Shown: piece by piece, positions 10,991-21,134 of the stretch | Numbering within the stretch: position 1 is the first letter of the stretch | Layout of the letters: every line of letters starts with the position of its first letter | From: Ottelia alismoides | Taxonomy: Eukaryota; Streptophyta; Magnoliopsida; Alismatales; Hydrocharitaceae | Reading direction: 5' to 3' | Assembly: GCA_037367405.1 (NCBI GenBank) | Contig: JAZKJV010010538.1 | Coordinates: forward strand, 28,554-92,553 | DNA: 64,000 bases | Notes under the pieces: generated by a model | The model's database searches: none | Seen by the model: the letters and a program-made list of their open reading frames with translations, nothing else | What the model was told of the DNA's origin: nothing | Program-made: the position numbers and the translations under genes

Positions 10991-11128
10991 CTAACGCAGA
11001 ATCACCGCGAGCACGGCGGAGACCAGGATAAAGCTTGCAAGCAGGCGCGCTGGCGCCGTTTGGCTGAACGCCTGCACGACAGTTGCCACCAGAAGGCTGG
11101 CGGTCCGGCTGCGGTCCGACGCCAACAT
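10991..11128 (-). CDS. Small single-pass membrane protein, 45 aa
   Basis: ATG 11128 gives MLASDRSRTASLLVATVVQAF and ends LLASFILVSAVLAVILR. The C-terminal 17 residues form one membrane helix. Third codon positions are GC-rich like true genes here. The ribosome site is weak. No family is recognised. Confidence 0.4.
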   Translation of the reverse strand: MLASDRSRTASLLVATVVQAFSQTAPARLLASFILVSAVLAVILR

Positions 11129-11363
11129 GCCTGGGGTGGGTGATGTGGATACACATAAGCGCCTCGTATGGCAAGGGCAGGGGGGAGAGAGAAAGGCCAT
11201 GTCTCGATCACACCTTTTGGGGGGAGGAACGGACAAGGCTTCACGCTCCAGGGCGCCAGGAAGACCGCTTTGCCAGGAGAGAGACGAGATTGAGCATGCC
11301 TCGTCTGAAAGCACGCGACAGGCCCGGGGAGCCTACACTGGTGAAGCCGCCGATGAGCCGGAA

Positions 11364-11834
11364 TCAGGCGGGCAAAAGGTCCGGATTTTCCAGCAGCATG
11401 GCGATCGTCGTGCTTCTGAGGCAGGCCATAAACTCAGCCTCGATCACCATGATGAGCATTTCAACCGCCGGGCCATAGGGTGATGGTTGGTAAGCCTCGA
11501 TCGCTGTCAGCACATCGGCACAGGTAATGGCCTCAGGCTTGCGGGCGAGGCTGTAGCCTCCCCCTGGGCCGCGATGCCCGTAAATGATCCCGCCTTTCCG
11601 CAGAGCAACGAGGTGGGGCTCCAGGGTGCGCCCGGCACGGCCGAACTGCGCGGAAATCTCGCCCGATAGAAGGGTTCCTCGTGGCCCCTGGCGGGCGATA
11701 GCGAGGGTGATGGCGAGCGCGATCTGGTTGTGGGACGCGAGCAAAAGCACTGACGGGACCCCGATTCTGCGTATATCTACGCAAGACGGAGCAGGCCGCA
11801 TTGTCAACGAAAGCATATGCTCGATTTGTCGCAA
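11364..11834 (-). CDS. Rrf2 family transcriptional regulator
   Basis: The winged-helix core is clear: ALAITLAIARQ, SGEISAQFGRAGRTLEPHLVALRKGGII, then the wing GHRGPGGGYSLARKPEAITCADVLTAIEA. This is the Rrf2 pattern of recognition helix plus GxxGGY wing. The usual three-cysteine iron-sulfur site is missing: only two Cys follow, well spread, so it is probably not an IscR- or NsrR-type sensor. The annotated start at 11834 gives a long N-terminus; a GTG near 11750 just ahead of LLLASHNQIALAIT would be nearer the family length. It sits convergent to the membrane acyltransferase and beside a glycosyltransferase. Target genes are unknown. Confidence 0.75.
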   Translation of the reverse strand: MRQIEHMLSLTMRPAPSCVDIRRIGVPSVLLLASHNQIALAITLAIARQGPRGTLLSGEISAQFGRAGRTLEPHLVALRKGGIIYGHRGPGGGYSLARKPEAITCADVLTAIEAYQPSPYGPAVEMLIMVIEAEFMACLRSTTIAMLLENPDLLPA

Positions 11835-11870
11835 TAATTATGGGGGTCGCCGGAGATCGGATGCCCCAAG

Positions 11871-13050
11871 TTATGCCGTACCCCGTGCAAGAATGGTGCG
11901 GTACATGGCTTCCACAGCATCAGCTGCATCGCTCCAGGAAAACGCAAAGGCATGGGCCTTGCGCCACTGGCGGAGTTCCTCATCGAGATGGTCCTGGGAC
12001 TGGAGGGCGCGTTCCAGTTCCTGCCGCCATGCCTCCACATCAAGGGGTTTCACATAGCGGGCGACGAGCCCCCCGGCCTCCGGCATGGAGGCGGTATTGG
12101 AGGTGATGACGGGTGTCCCGCAGGCCAGCGCCTCCGTGATGGGCATGCCGAAACCCTCATAGAGCGAGGGATAGAACATGGCCCGCGCGCCTGTGTAGAG
12201 ATCACGCAGTTCGCTGTCGCTGACATAACCCGCGAAGCGAACGCTTCCCTCCGCTTCCAGCCGAGCCACATGGTCGGATAGCCCCAGGTCACCCCAGCCC
12301 CGTGCCCCCACCACGATCAGCGGCATTGCGGCGCGGGTGACCGTCGAGAGCCCCGCATAGGCCTCGATCAGGCTCTTGAGGTTCTTGCGGGGTTCCATCG
12401 TCCGATACCGACAGCACATAGGAGCCCGGGCCCACCCCGAACTTCGTCAGCGTGTGGCGTGAGGGCGCTGCACCTTCCCGGAACAGCCTGTTCACACCCG
12501 GATGGACCACGATGATCCGTTCGCGGGGAATGCCGAAGAGACTCTGGATCTCGGTCGCACTGAACTCCGAGATCGTGTGGATGACGGGGGCGCTCCGGCA
12601 GAGGGCTTCCAAAGGCTCATCCATTTGAGGCGAGCCTTTGGGTGGGTTCCGGATGGCGGATCGTGGAGAGGTCATAGACGACGGGAATGACCGGCGCCTT
12701 GATCCGCCCGGGTGGCCGGTAGGAGAAGGCGTGGTAGAGGCTGATGTTCTTGGCGCCGACGCTCGCGAGAACACGGTCTCCCGTACCTGGTTCCGCATGG
12801 CGTGGACGAGAGTGCTGTAGCGCAGCGGCGACTTGCGGCCCGCGGGAAGCGGCGCCTCCTCGGAAACACAGGATGCGAGGAAGGCCTCATCGACCTCTTC
12901 CCAGCGATAGATGCGATAGCCGAGGAAGCTGATCTCGGGCAGCCGGGGGACAAGGTGGGAGAGGAGCTGCAGCTCGTAATTGGCGATTCCCGTGAACGGT
13001 GGCCGCAGCGTCGCAATATCAACCCCGATGCGCAGCTTGGTCTCGGTCAC
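11871..13050 (-). pseudogene. Glycosyltransferase family 4 (GT-B), frameshifted
   Basis: The N-terminal domain begins after the GTG at 13050 (VTETKLRIGVDIATLRPPFTGIANYE). The C-terminal domain has GTMEPRKNLKSLIEAY, VGARGWGD, VRFAGYVSDSELRDLYTGARAMFYPSLYEGFGMPITEAL and GTPVITS, the nucleotide-sugar site of GT4 enzymes with its EGFGMP loop. Such enzymes add a hexose to a lipid-linked glycan in the cytoplasm. Shifts fall near 12745, 12640 and 12400. A longer start at 13116 is possible. It fits the local polysaccharide set. Confidence 0.8.
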
Positions 13051-13203
13051 GGAATGCCAGCCTTTGTCCCTGGCCGGTCCCTTCAAGCGCGGGTCGGCCG
13101 GCGTGCAGGGCGTCATCGCTCCTGCGCAGCGGCGAATAGCAATCTTTGTCGGGACAATCGATGCGTGAAGAGAGGATCGTGGAGCCTCTGTGGCGGGGCT
13201 GCA

Positions 13204-13901
13204 TCACCCGAATAGGATCGAGGTCCGCCGGCTCAGATTCTGGAGCCTCCGCTGTGCTCTGGGCGTGGGACGCGCCTCTGCCGCCTCCAGGGCCTGGCGG
13301 ATCGCCCCAAGGGTCATGTCGAGAGCCTCATGGTGCTCTGGCGCAAGAGAACGCCTTGCCCAGGATCCCACCCCATCAGCTGGTCGAGGACGGCAAGACC
13401 AGTCTCGATCACCTGCGCCATCCCGGAGACGTCGACAGTAAAGGGGGAGGGGGCAAAGCGACTGCGAAACAGCTCAACCTCACGATCCAGGCGTTCAAGA
13501 TCGCGCCTTTGGCTTGGCCAAAGCGTCAGCGGAATGGCGGTTCTGGGAAACACCGATCGCTGGGCCCGCTGCAGCAGCTCGAGGAAGGCGGCGTAGCGGC
13601 GAACTGGCGGGAAGCTCTGGCGCTGCCCCTCTGTGCTTGCCAGCCACTCGAGCACCTGCTGGGTCGAGCGCTCATCGAGAGCCCCAATACCGTTCTTGTC
13701 GCTGAGCGAGAGGATGAGCACGCCGCGGACGGCAGCATGAAGAGACACAAGCGTGCTCTTCCACAAAAGGGGCTGCTCGCCCGTTCTTGGGAGAACGACG
13801 GCCATAGCCTGAAGAGCTTCGAGCACCTCCAAGGCTTCATTGAATTCCACGTGGTGGACCGACATGGGCGATAGCGGGCTTTGATCGAACTGGGCGATCA
13901 C
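13204..13901 (-). pseudogene. Helical hypothetical protein, one frameshift
   Basis: From MIAQFDQSPLSPMSVHHVEFNEALEVLEALQAM the first ~190 residues are an all-helical protein with no signal peptide or membrane segment. Near 13330 the frame appears to shift, after which ALDMTLGAIRQALEAAEARPTPRAQRRLQNLSRRTSILFG continues naturally to a stop at 13204-13206; without the shift it ends at 13314. I do not recognise a family. It runs in the same direction as the glycosyltransferase. Confidence 0.5.
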
Positions 13902-13964
13902 CTTACCCGATCACGGTAGGTTCGGGATAACGCAGGAGGCCATCTGGGCTCTCCAGCCAGTTTC

Positions 13965-15239
13965 CTAGAACCCGGCAGCCTCGAACTGGAGTTCTGCAAC
14001 ACCGATGACGGGAACGGGGGCCGGTGCTGGACCTGAAAAGCCCGGCATGGCGTCGGGTGCATCATCGGCATCGAACGTGGTGCCATCGATCGTCTCGATG
14101 GGGAGGACAACCTGGCTGGTGGCCGGGAGTGTGGACGAGCCAATTTGCGATCGAGGCGATGAGGTCGCTCACCGGGTTGCCAATGCCGTTCTTGCCATCC
14201 ACCGCGATCTTGAGGAGCGAGGCAAGAGCCGTGACAGCCGGGCCATTCTCTGAAGTGATGCCGCGCTCCCGGGCGACGTCCTGGTAGAACTTCAGGCCAT
14301 CGGGACGGGTGATGAAGGCGAGGCCGTCGGCGCTCTGCTTCGCCGTTGGGATACCTTTGTGTAGAGCGAGGTGATCTTCTCAGCGAGGGTGTTGCCGGCC
14401 GCGAGGGTGTTGAAGTCGCAGTCGCCGTTGGGTTGCCCTGGACGAGGGCATTGGCGACATTGATGAAGATGTTCTCGTCGTTGAAGACGGACCCGCGCCT
14501 GCACCAAAATTCGTCGACAGATTACCCTTGATGAGGAACTCGTAGCCCGCCTGACCCCGGCCGCCAAGGAGGATCTGGTAGGCGGCGGAGATGGCCTTGG
14601 CCTGCGAGAGATTGCAGCGAACAGGCAGGGAAGGGCGTACCACCCTCAACCGGTGAGATCTGATCGGTGAACTGCAGCCTCTCGATGCTGACGAGCGTAT
14701 CCGTCCCGTCACGGTTCGCCACACTGTCAGTCACCGTAAATGACCCATTGGTGTTCTGGGTCACGGTGTAATTCGCTTTCGGTCCGGAGAAGATGACGGT
14801 GTCCTGTCCAGCGGCACCATCAAAGGTGTCGTTGCCGCCAACGGCATAGAACGTATCGTCCTTGTCACTGCCGCGGAACGTGTCGCTTGCCCCAAAGACG
14901 AGGCCGCAATGGCTGCTGCGGTTGGAGCAGATGGTTCAGTGAAAGGGGATGTTGGGGAGCCCCTCGATCGTCTCATAGACAGGCGTTCCGCCAGCACCCG
15001 TCACATAGATCGTGGTGACGGTGCCAGTTGGGGTGAAATTGAAGCCCCGGCCGGGTTTGGTGTGACGTCAAAACCCAGATTGCTGCCGACAAGCCGGTAC
15101 TCAAATCCCTGTCGGTCTGTCGCGATCAGCAGAGTTGGCGTGGTCGACTGATCGTCAGCTCGGACCGGAAATCATAGCCTCGGCTGAGGATTGAAACAGG
15201 AGCAGTGCTGTCGGCGAGATTGCGCGTGTAGATCGCCAT
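13965..15239 (-). pseudogene. RTX-type secreted protein with C-terminal S-layer-like module, frameshifted
   Basis: ATG 15239 (MAIYTRNLADSTAPVSILSRG) has GAGGAGG five bases upstream. The middle has RTX-like nonapeptides (GSDKDDTFYAVGGNDTFDGAAG), a beta-rich segment ending LVSIERLQFTDQI, then the shared module (AKAISAAYQILLGG, FLIKGNLSTNFGAGAG) and a tail VIGVAELQFEAAGF with stop at 13965-13967. At least five frame changes are needed. It is closest to the genes at 1-995 and 1143-2458. It starts back-to-back with the ABC-permease gene to the right. A near-palindrome like those before the Calx-beta genes lies about 40 bases upstream of its start. Confidence 0.7.
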
Positions 15240-15274
15240 GGGTGCCTCCTCGCAGACCTTGCTCAAATTTATGA

Positions 15275-15285
15275 GCTCATTGAGT
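15275..15285. promoter_or_regulatory. Putative operator GCTCATTGAGT
   Basis: CTCA and TGAG half-sites are separated by one base, inside AT-rich DNA 36-46 bases upstream of the RTX gene starting at 15239. The same half-sites occur upstream of both Calx-beta genes. Binding by the local MarR-like proteins is inferred. Confidence 0.4.
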
Positions 15286-15435
15286 TTAAAAAAGCAAGCG
15301 CTATGCTGACGGGTGTTCCCTTGGGTGATGGCAAGGGGAAGAGGCCGGCCTGCTGTCGGGGTCTGCGCTCCATCGTGGCTGTCAGCTTTTGTGCCGACGA
15401 CCAGATGAGCTCAGGCGCGAGGAGGAGATCGTTCC

Positions 15436-16561
15436 GTGACGACGCTCATTGCTTGGCGCAACATCGCCCATGACCCCGTGCGCTTCTTCGCGACACTGGT
15501 CGGGATCGTCTTCGCGATTGTTCTGTTTCGCGGTCCAGATGGGCATGCTGATCGGCTTTTCGAACACAACGACCGGTCTGATCCGCCACTCAAGTGCGGA
15601 TATCTGGATCGTGCCGAGTGATACCAGCAACGTCGATCAGGCCGATATCTTGAGACAGCGGGCCTATTTCCAGGCGCTCGGCACGGAAGGCGTTGCAGCG
15701 GCCAGTCGCTACATCGTTCGCTTCGTCATCTGGCGCCGGCCCCACGGCGGTTCGCAGCTTGTGATCATTGTGGGCTTCGATCCGACCTCAGCCCTGGCGC
15801 CCCCCTGGAACATCGTCGAGGGCTCGATTGAGGCGCTGCAACTCCCTCACTCCGTCATGATCGATCGGCTCTATGCCGCAAAGCTTGGCATCAAGGGGGT
15901 GGGCGAGGCTGTCGAGATCAACAACAAGCGCGCCGTCGTTGTGGGCTTTACCGAAGGCGTCCGGACCTTCACCCAGGCGCCTTATGTGTTCACGACCTAC
16001 GACAATGCCCTTCGCTACACCGATCTTGCTGATGGCGAGACCAACTACGTCTTGGTGAGATCAGCCTCGCCCTCGGCACGGCCCCAGGTGATGCAGGACC
16101 TTCGATCAACGGCTGTTGCAGCGGAGGTTATGGCCACGGAAGCCTTTGCCGAGCGGACCCGGCATTATTGGATCACGACGACAGGGGCCGGTGCCGCCTT
16201 GATCCTTGGCTCCACTCTGGGGGCGGTCGTCGGCATCGTGATCCTGGCGCAGACACTCTATGCCGCGACGGTCGAGCGCCTCAGCGAATATGCAACGCTT
16301 GCGGCCATCGGAGCCGGGCCAGGCTATCTCAATGCCATTGTGATCAAGCAGGCGCTGATCTGTGGCGGAGCCGGTTATGTCCTGGCTATTCTGATTGCGC
16401 TGCTGATCACCCGTGCGGCTCATTCCTCGCCAGTGGCGCTCACCATGTCCCCCGGTCTTGTTCTGATGATCGGGATTGGCGCGGCGGTCATGTGCGCGGT
16501 ATCGGCCATCCTGGCCATCCGCAAACTCGCCACTGTCGATCCGACCAGTGTCTTCCGGTAG
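15436..16561 (+). pseudogene. DevC/MacB-like ABC transporter permease, one frameshift
   Basis: A GTG start at 15436 (TTLIAWRNIAHDPVRFFATLVGIVFAIVLF) follows GAGGAGGAG. After a shift near 15528 it reads through SADIWIVPSDTSN, a large periplasmic domain, and three C-terminal membrane helices (about 16180-16500) to a stop at 16559-16561. One N-terminal helix, a periplasmic domain and three late helices are the MacB/DevC topology. It is followed 16 bases later by a HlyD-like adaptor, the usual partner. No ATPase gene for the pair is seen in the window. It lies next to an RTX-type gene, but DevBC-type systems export glycolipids or small substrates more often than RTX proteins. Confidence 0.75.
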
Positions 16562-16577
16562 TGCCTGGGATCGTGGC

Positions 16578-17662
16578 ATGAGCACCATGAGGCTTCGCCA
16601 TTCTCGCATCGTGATCGGCGCTGGCATCATTGCCGCCGTCTTCGTCGCGGCTGCTGTTCGACGTGGGACGGTCCCTGGCAGGCCTCGGTGTCCTCCCCGG
16701 CGGTTGCCGTGCCGAACCAGGTCATGCCTCCCCGTTCCGCCACCGTTGCAGCGCTTGGGGTCGTCGAACCACGAGCGGGCCTCATCGACCTTGCTCCCGC
16801 CATGCCCGGCATCCTGGCAGCTGTTCACGTCGCAGAAGGAGGCTCGGTTCGCCGCGGCGAGGTGGTTGCGAGCTTGCCAATGAGGATCTCAAGGCCAAGG
16901 TCGGACAGGCCGAAGCCATTCTGGCTGTGCGCAGGGCTCATCTCGAGCTCATCGTGTTAGGGCCCCGCCCGGATGAAATCGACAAGGCGGAAGCCCAGCT
17001 GCAGGAGGAGGCCGCCAATATGACCTGGCTGCGCCAGCAGTTTGAGCGCCGACAGGTGCTTTTCAGGAATGGTTCGGCTTCCCTGGAGGCCCTTCAATGA
17101 GATCAGCAGCCGCCTGCTTCAGCCGAGGCTCGCCATAAGGCCCTGTCTCATGCCGTGAGCATTTTGCGCCAGGGCGCGCGCCCACAGGAAATCAATGCGG
17201 CTCGTGCCGAGGTCCTGCTTGGCAGAAAACATGCTCGGGGAAGCGCGTGCAAACCTTGAGAAGTCCTACATCCGAGCCAGCCGAGATGGGACCGTCCTGC
17301 GTCGCTATCGGGAACCGGGCGAGGCTCTCTCCATCCAGCCTGTCGTTCCCGGCCTCCAGATCGCAGATCTTTCCAGCCTGGTCATTCGCGCTCAGATCGA
17401 TGAGACCGACGTGCGCTCCGTTCGGATCGGACAGACCGTCCGCATGACAGCAACAGCCCTGAGAGGTCAGGTCCTCATGGGCCGGATCGAGCGGATCAGT
17501 CCGCGCGGTTAGGTGCAAAGACGATTGCCTCTGACATGCCGACTGAAAAGCGCGATACCCGGGTCCTCGATGTGATCATTGGCCTGGTCGAAAGCGAAGC
17601 GCTGCCTGTGAATTTTCGCCTCGACGTGTTCATCGGAGGTCCCGCGTCCGGCAGGGACCTGA
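16578..17662 (+). pseudogene. HlyD/DevB-like membrane-fusion protein, heavily frameshifted
   Basis: It starts MSTMRLRHSRIVIGAGIIAAVFVAA, one N-terminal membrane anchor. Then ALGVVEPRAGLIDLAPAMPGILAAVHVAEGG is the first lipoyl half-domain. A long coiled coil follows (QAEAILAVRRAHLEL, RPDEIDKAEAQL), then EKSYIRASRDGTVLRRYREPGEAL as the second half-domain and RAQIDETDVRSVRIGQ as the beta-barrel. The final TEKRDTRVLDVIIGL, ALPVNFRLDVFI belongs to the same protein after a shift near 17512. Breaks fall near 16660, 16870, 17100, 17220 and 17512. The end is approximate. It pairs with the permease just upstream. Confidence 0.65.
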
Positions 17663-17723
17663 GGCTCAGGTGTGTGGTCGCAGTGGCGCCTTGGGTCGCT
17701 GGCGCATCATTCCGCGTCGCGGC

Positions 17724-18237
17724 TCAGGGCTGCAGGATAATGTCCTCTGTCGTGGCCGAGGCCGTGTTGAGGCCCGCGATGATCTTGAGCAGGAGCTCGC
17801 AAGCTTTTCATGCTCGCCCTCGGGGTTAGGGCCCGCAGGACTGAAATGACGGGTTGGAGAGGGTCGTTTGCGAGCATCTGGACCCCTTCCGCCGTGAGGG
17901 CGAGCAGTCAGACCGGTGATGGGCGCCCTGGCCGGCCTTCGCCACGAGCCCCTTGGCTATCAGCGTCCGTATCGTTCGCGTGACCGGCCCAATCGCGATT
18001 TGCTGAAAGCGTGCGACATGGGCCGCGGTCCTGGACATTCGGAGCATCGGCGAGATATCGCAGTGTCGTCCACTGAGCGGGGTACAGTCCCCTGACGAAG
18101 CCTGACGAGTGGATCGAGCGCGACGTGAGCTCGAACAGTTTTGCAAGAGACACGGCCGGATCGCGCGAAGAGGATCCCCTTGGCCCCCTGTGACGGCAGG
18201 GCATCGGATTTCCTCCGCCGCATGGCTTCTCGATCAT
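17724..18237 (-). pseudogene. MarR-like regulator (copy C), frameshifted
   Basis: Its ATG overlaps the stop of the receiver gene (ATGA at 18234-18237), so it is the last gene of a kinase-receiver-regulator operon. The readable parts are VSLAKLFELTSRSIHSSGF, YPAQWTTLRYLA, IAIGPVTRTIRTLIAKGLVAK, LLALTAEGVQMLANDPLQPVISVLRALTP and LLKIIAGLNTASATTEDIILQP, spread over three frames. They match the two other MarR-like copies in the window piece by piece: dimer helix, 'PAQWTxLRY', recognition helix ending in GPV(S/T)RT(I/V)RTL, and wing. Small-molecule or redox control is usual in MarR proteins, but nothing here shows the ligand. Confidence 0.65.
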
Positions 18238-18659
18238 TTGGCGGCCTCCCCGATAGCAGCCACGAGGTGCTGCTCGTCGAACGGCTTTACGATCACCTGT
18301 TCCGCTCCCAAGACCTCAGCCATGAGGGCGGCCGCCTCAAGCGGAAGGCGCGGCCCGCCGCCGCTGACCATGAAGACGCGCAAACCCGGTTGCTCCCGCC
18401 GGATGGCCCGGAGGACGGACAGGCCGTCGCCGTCAGGCATCCAGATGTCGAGAATGGCAACGTCGTAGTCCCCTGTTCGCAAAGCCTGCAATGCCTCAAG
18501 CCCTGTTGCGCAGCAGTCGACGTGCAGGCCTGCAGCCGTCAGCGCCATGTGCAAGGACTGGCGCATTTCCTCGACATCATCAGCGACAAGGGCCCTCTTC
18601 GGCCTTGGTGGGGGACTGCCAGAGTGGGAGCCGCGGGAGGAGGTCATCAATGGCGCCAT
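18234..18659 (-). CDS. Single-domain response regulator (receiver only)
   Basis: A 141-residue protein whose receiver core has the acidic pair ADD, the phospho-acceptor in AILDIWMPDGDG, a Ser in VFMVSGGG and the Lys in IVKPFDE. No output domain follows, so it acts through another protein or as a phosphate carrier. The proline- and serine-rich N-terminus of ~22 residues is poorly conserved in type. It starts five bases after the stop of the sensor kinase and overlaps the MarR-like gene by four bases, so the three are one operon. Confidence 0.85.
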   Translation of the reverse strand: MAPLMTSSRGSHSGSPPPRPKRALVADDVEEMRQSLHMALTAAGLHVDCCATGLEALQALRTGDYDVAILDIWMPDGDGLSVLRAIRREQPGLRVFMVSGGGPRLPLEAAALMAEVLGAEQVIVKPFDEQHLVAAIGEAAK

Positions 18660-18663
18660 GGCT

Positions 18664-20993
18664 TCAGGTTGGAGAGCTCAAGGACACCTCAAGGCGTTCC
18701 GCCGCGGGTGAGATGTCATGAGGGATTACGATCATCACTCTGGTCCCCTGCTGAGGGGCAGTTTTGACTTCGACGGTGCCGTTCCAGGCCTTAACGATCG
18801 CCGCCACCGTGGCAAGGCCAAGACCGGTCCCCTGCCCAATCGGTTTCGTGGTGAAGAAGGGTTCGAAGATTTTTGCAGCAACCTCTTCGCTCATTCCCTG
18901 CCCGGCATCGCTCACGGTGATCTTGAAGTTGCCCAAGGCATCCCTTGCTCCCTCGATTGAGAGTTCTCCTTGCCCTGGCATTGCGTGCACTGCATTGGCC
19001 ACAAGGTTGGAGAGAAGCTGATAGACCTCGCTCTTGCTGACCAATGGGCCATCGCGTCCCTCGATGCGCACGATGAGGGTCACCTGAGACGAAATGAGGG
19101 GTTCGATCTCGTCGCAGATGTCTGCCAGGGCCTGGAAAATTGGGACCTTACTCTCCCGGCTCCTCTCAGGATGAGCGGATGACAGAAGATTTGCCAGAAT
19201 GCCTTTGGCCCTGTCGCCGGATGCAAGGACAATATCGAGAGCGCGTTTGCCGGCATCGTCGAGCGCCTGGTGATCCTTGACGCGCCGCGACAGGTTGATG
19301 ATCGGATGAAGAAGGCTGTTGATCTCGTGAGCGATGCCGCTCGCGAGCTGGCCTATTGCCGCCATGCGCTGTTGCCGGACCTCTCCCGCCTGACGCTGTT
19401 TGCGCTCAGTGATGTCGGTCACGATGCCCCTGAAACCCCCGAACTCCGCCCCGTTCCAGAATGGTTCCCCACTGATCTCCACCGAGACCGGGTGATCGCT
19501 GGAGGGCATCAGTGTGAGTTCGATTCCCCGGAATGGCCGCCGCCCTGAAAGCGCATCCTTCAGTTCAGCCAGACCTGCCTGGTTCAAGCCCAGACCGCCG
19601 AGGGCCTCTTGGAACGAGTTGCCTGGCTCTGCCCGCAGGCTAGCAATCGGGCCTGTGAGAGACAGAAGCTTGCCGTCCTGATCGGTTTCCCAAAACCCGT
19701 CGGATGCGGACCTGGCGAAGCTGCGAAAGCGGGCCTCTTGCTGCTCTGCGCTGAGCCTCAGGCGTTGTTCGCGGTCTTGCAGGTCGAGGGAGAGGATGAT
19801 CGCAAAGCACAGCACCGAGAACACGGCCGCTGCATAGATCGAATAGACCGCTGCGACACTGCCCCCCCCGCTCGGGTTGGCATCGAGCATGATGCGCGAC
19901 AGGACGGCCATGATCGCCGGCGACCAGCAGGCGGCAAAGGCAAGAACACGTGATGGTTCGTATCGGTAACTGATGGCTGCTATTGTTGCTCCCAAGATCA
20001 TGATCCCGATTCCGAAAAATGGCATGATCGGGCGTATATTATACGTGTCTTTAGAGACATCGACGATGACAAGGATAATTAAAAAAAATGAAAATAATAT
20101 TGAGCACTTACCAACAATAATATAAATTATAAAAATGATTTTTCGTACGAAGATAGCTTAGAATAAATGCGGTCCATGCGGCATAACATCCAAGTGTTGA
20201 TGCGCCCGACAGGGCGCGCGAGAGCCGCAGTGCGCCGGGTAGCATGAGCGATTCAACAAAAGCGCGATCACTCACTACATATGCGCAGAAAAACGCGACG
20301 AAAATGGCAAGAAGGGCCAATGAGCCTTCTTTGAGGATCGTCCCGAGGGCGAGCAGATAGCAAAAGAGGGCAACAAGGACTCCAGTAATTATGCCAAACA
20401 TCAGGGTTTGGCGAAGTTCCCCGCCGACAAAGGTTTCGCGGCTCTCGAGCCACAAGAGCGCTCGTTTTGAAGAGCGTGTATAGACCCGGAGCCATATGGT
20501 TTTGCCGGCGATTTCCGCAGCTTCGAAATCGAATGACGCAAAGCGAGGGACCAGGCCGGATACAGGTCACGCAGACCAGGATGGCTCACTCTTTCTCGAA
20601 AAGTGCCGGGTTCAGTCTCGATATAGAGGCGCACCTCGCGGACACGTGTTTCCTGGAGCGACAAGGTCCAGTCGTGCTGTGGTGGGCCAGGCAGTTCCGC
20701 GACCTTGTATCTGAGCCACAGGGCTGTCTGTGGCCCCGCCCTGAACGCCACGATTGACCAGTCTGCCTCTCGGGGGCTCGAAGGCGGCGCTCTTGGCAAA
20801 TAATCTCGTGAATTCCCTCCTTCCCATCTAAATCAAGGTAGTGGTCAACCTGGTCGCCAAGGAAATAACCCGCACCTTGCGATCTTGGCCACAGATGGAC
20901 CGAGGCGGTGACGATCACCGATACAGCGATAATGAAAAGCAGGAACAGACCCTTCTGGGCCCCTAGGGTGCTGGCTCTGGGGTGTCCCTGCAC
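18664..20993 (-). pseudogene. 7TMR-DISM-type sensor histidine kinase (copy 1), frameshifted N-terminal half
   Basis: The C-terminal 453 residues are intact. They contain the last membrane helices, a PAS-like part (FWETDQDGKLLSL), the phospho-acceptor helix (QLASGIAHEINSLLHPIINLSRR) and an ATPase domain (NLVANAVHA, DAGQGM, FFTTKPIGQGTGLGL). Upstream, three frames hold the rest: an N-terminal helix, a beta-rich sensor (ALWLRYKVAEL, LQETRVREVRLYIE) and the first membrane helices. Breaks fall near 20830, 20440 and 20110; the last is in AT-rich DNA. The layout and length match the intact kinase at 28266-30524. It should phosphorylate the receiver encoded next. Confidence 0.75.
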
Positions 20994-21134
20994 GCGCGTG
21001 TTGCCTTCTCATCCTCGACATGGGGCAGCCTCATTGTGGCGTTGCCGTCCCAGCGAGAGCAAGATCGAGGCTTGGGTAGGCCAACCCCTTACGTTGGCTG
21101 ATGCAGGTGGCCCGTTGATAGCCGGCCGTCATAT

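Noticed and set aside
10758..11174. Leftward 138-codon frame over the acyltransferase end
   Set aside because: It overlaps the end of a recognised gene and has no domain; only the 45-codon frame at 10991-11128 in another phase looks like a gene.
18234..18659. Response regulator with DNA-binding output
   Set aside because: The frame ends directly after the receiver; the next gene is a separate MarR-like protein with its own start in an ATGA overlap.
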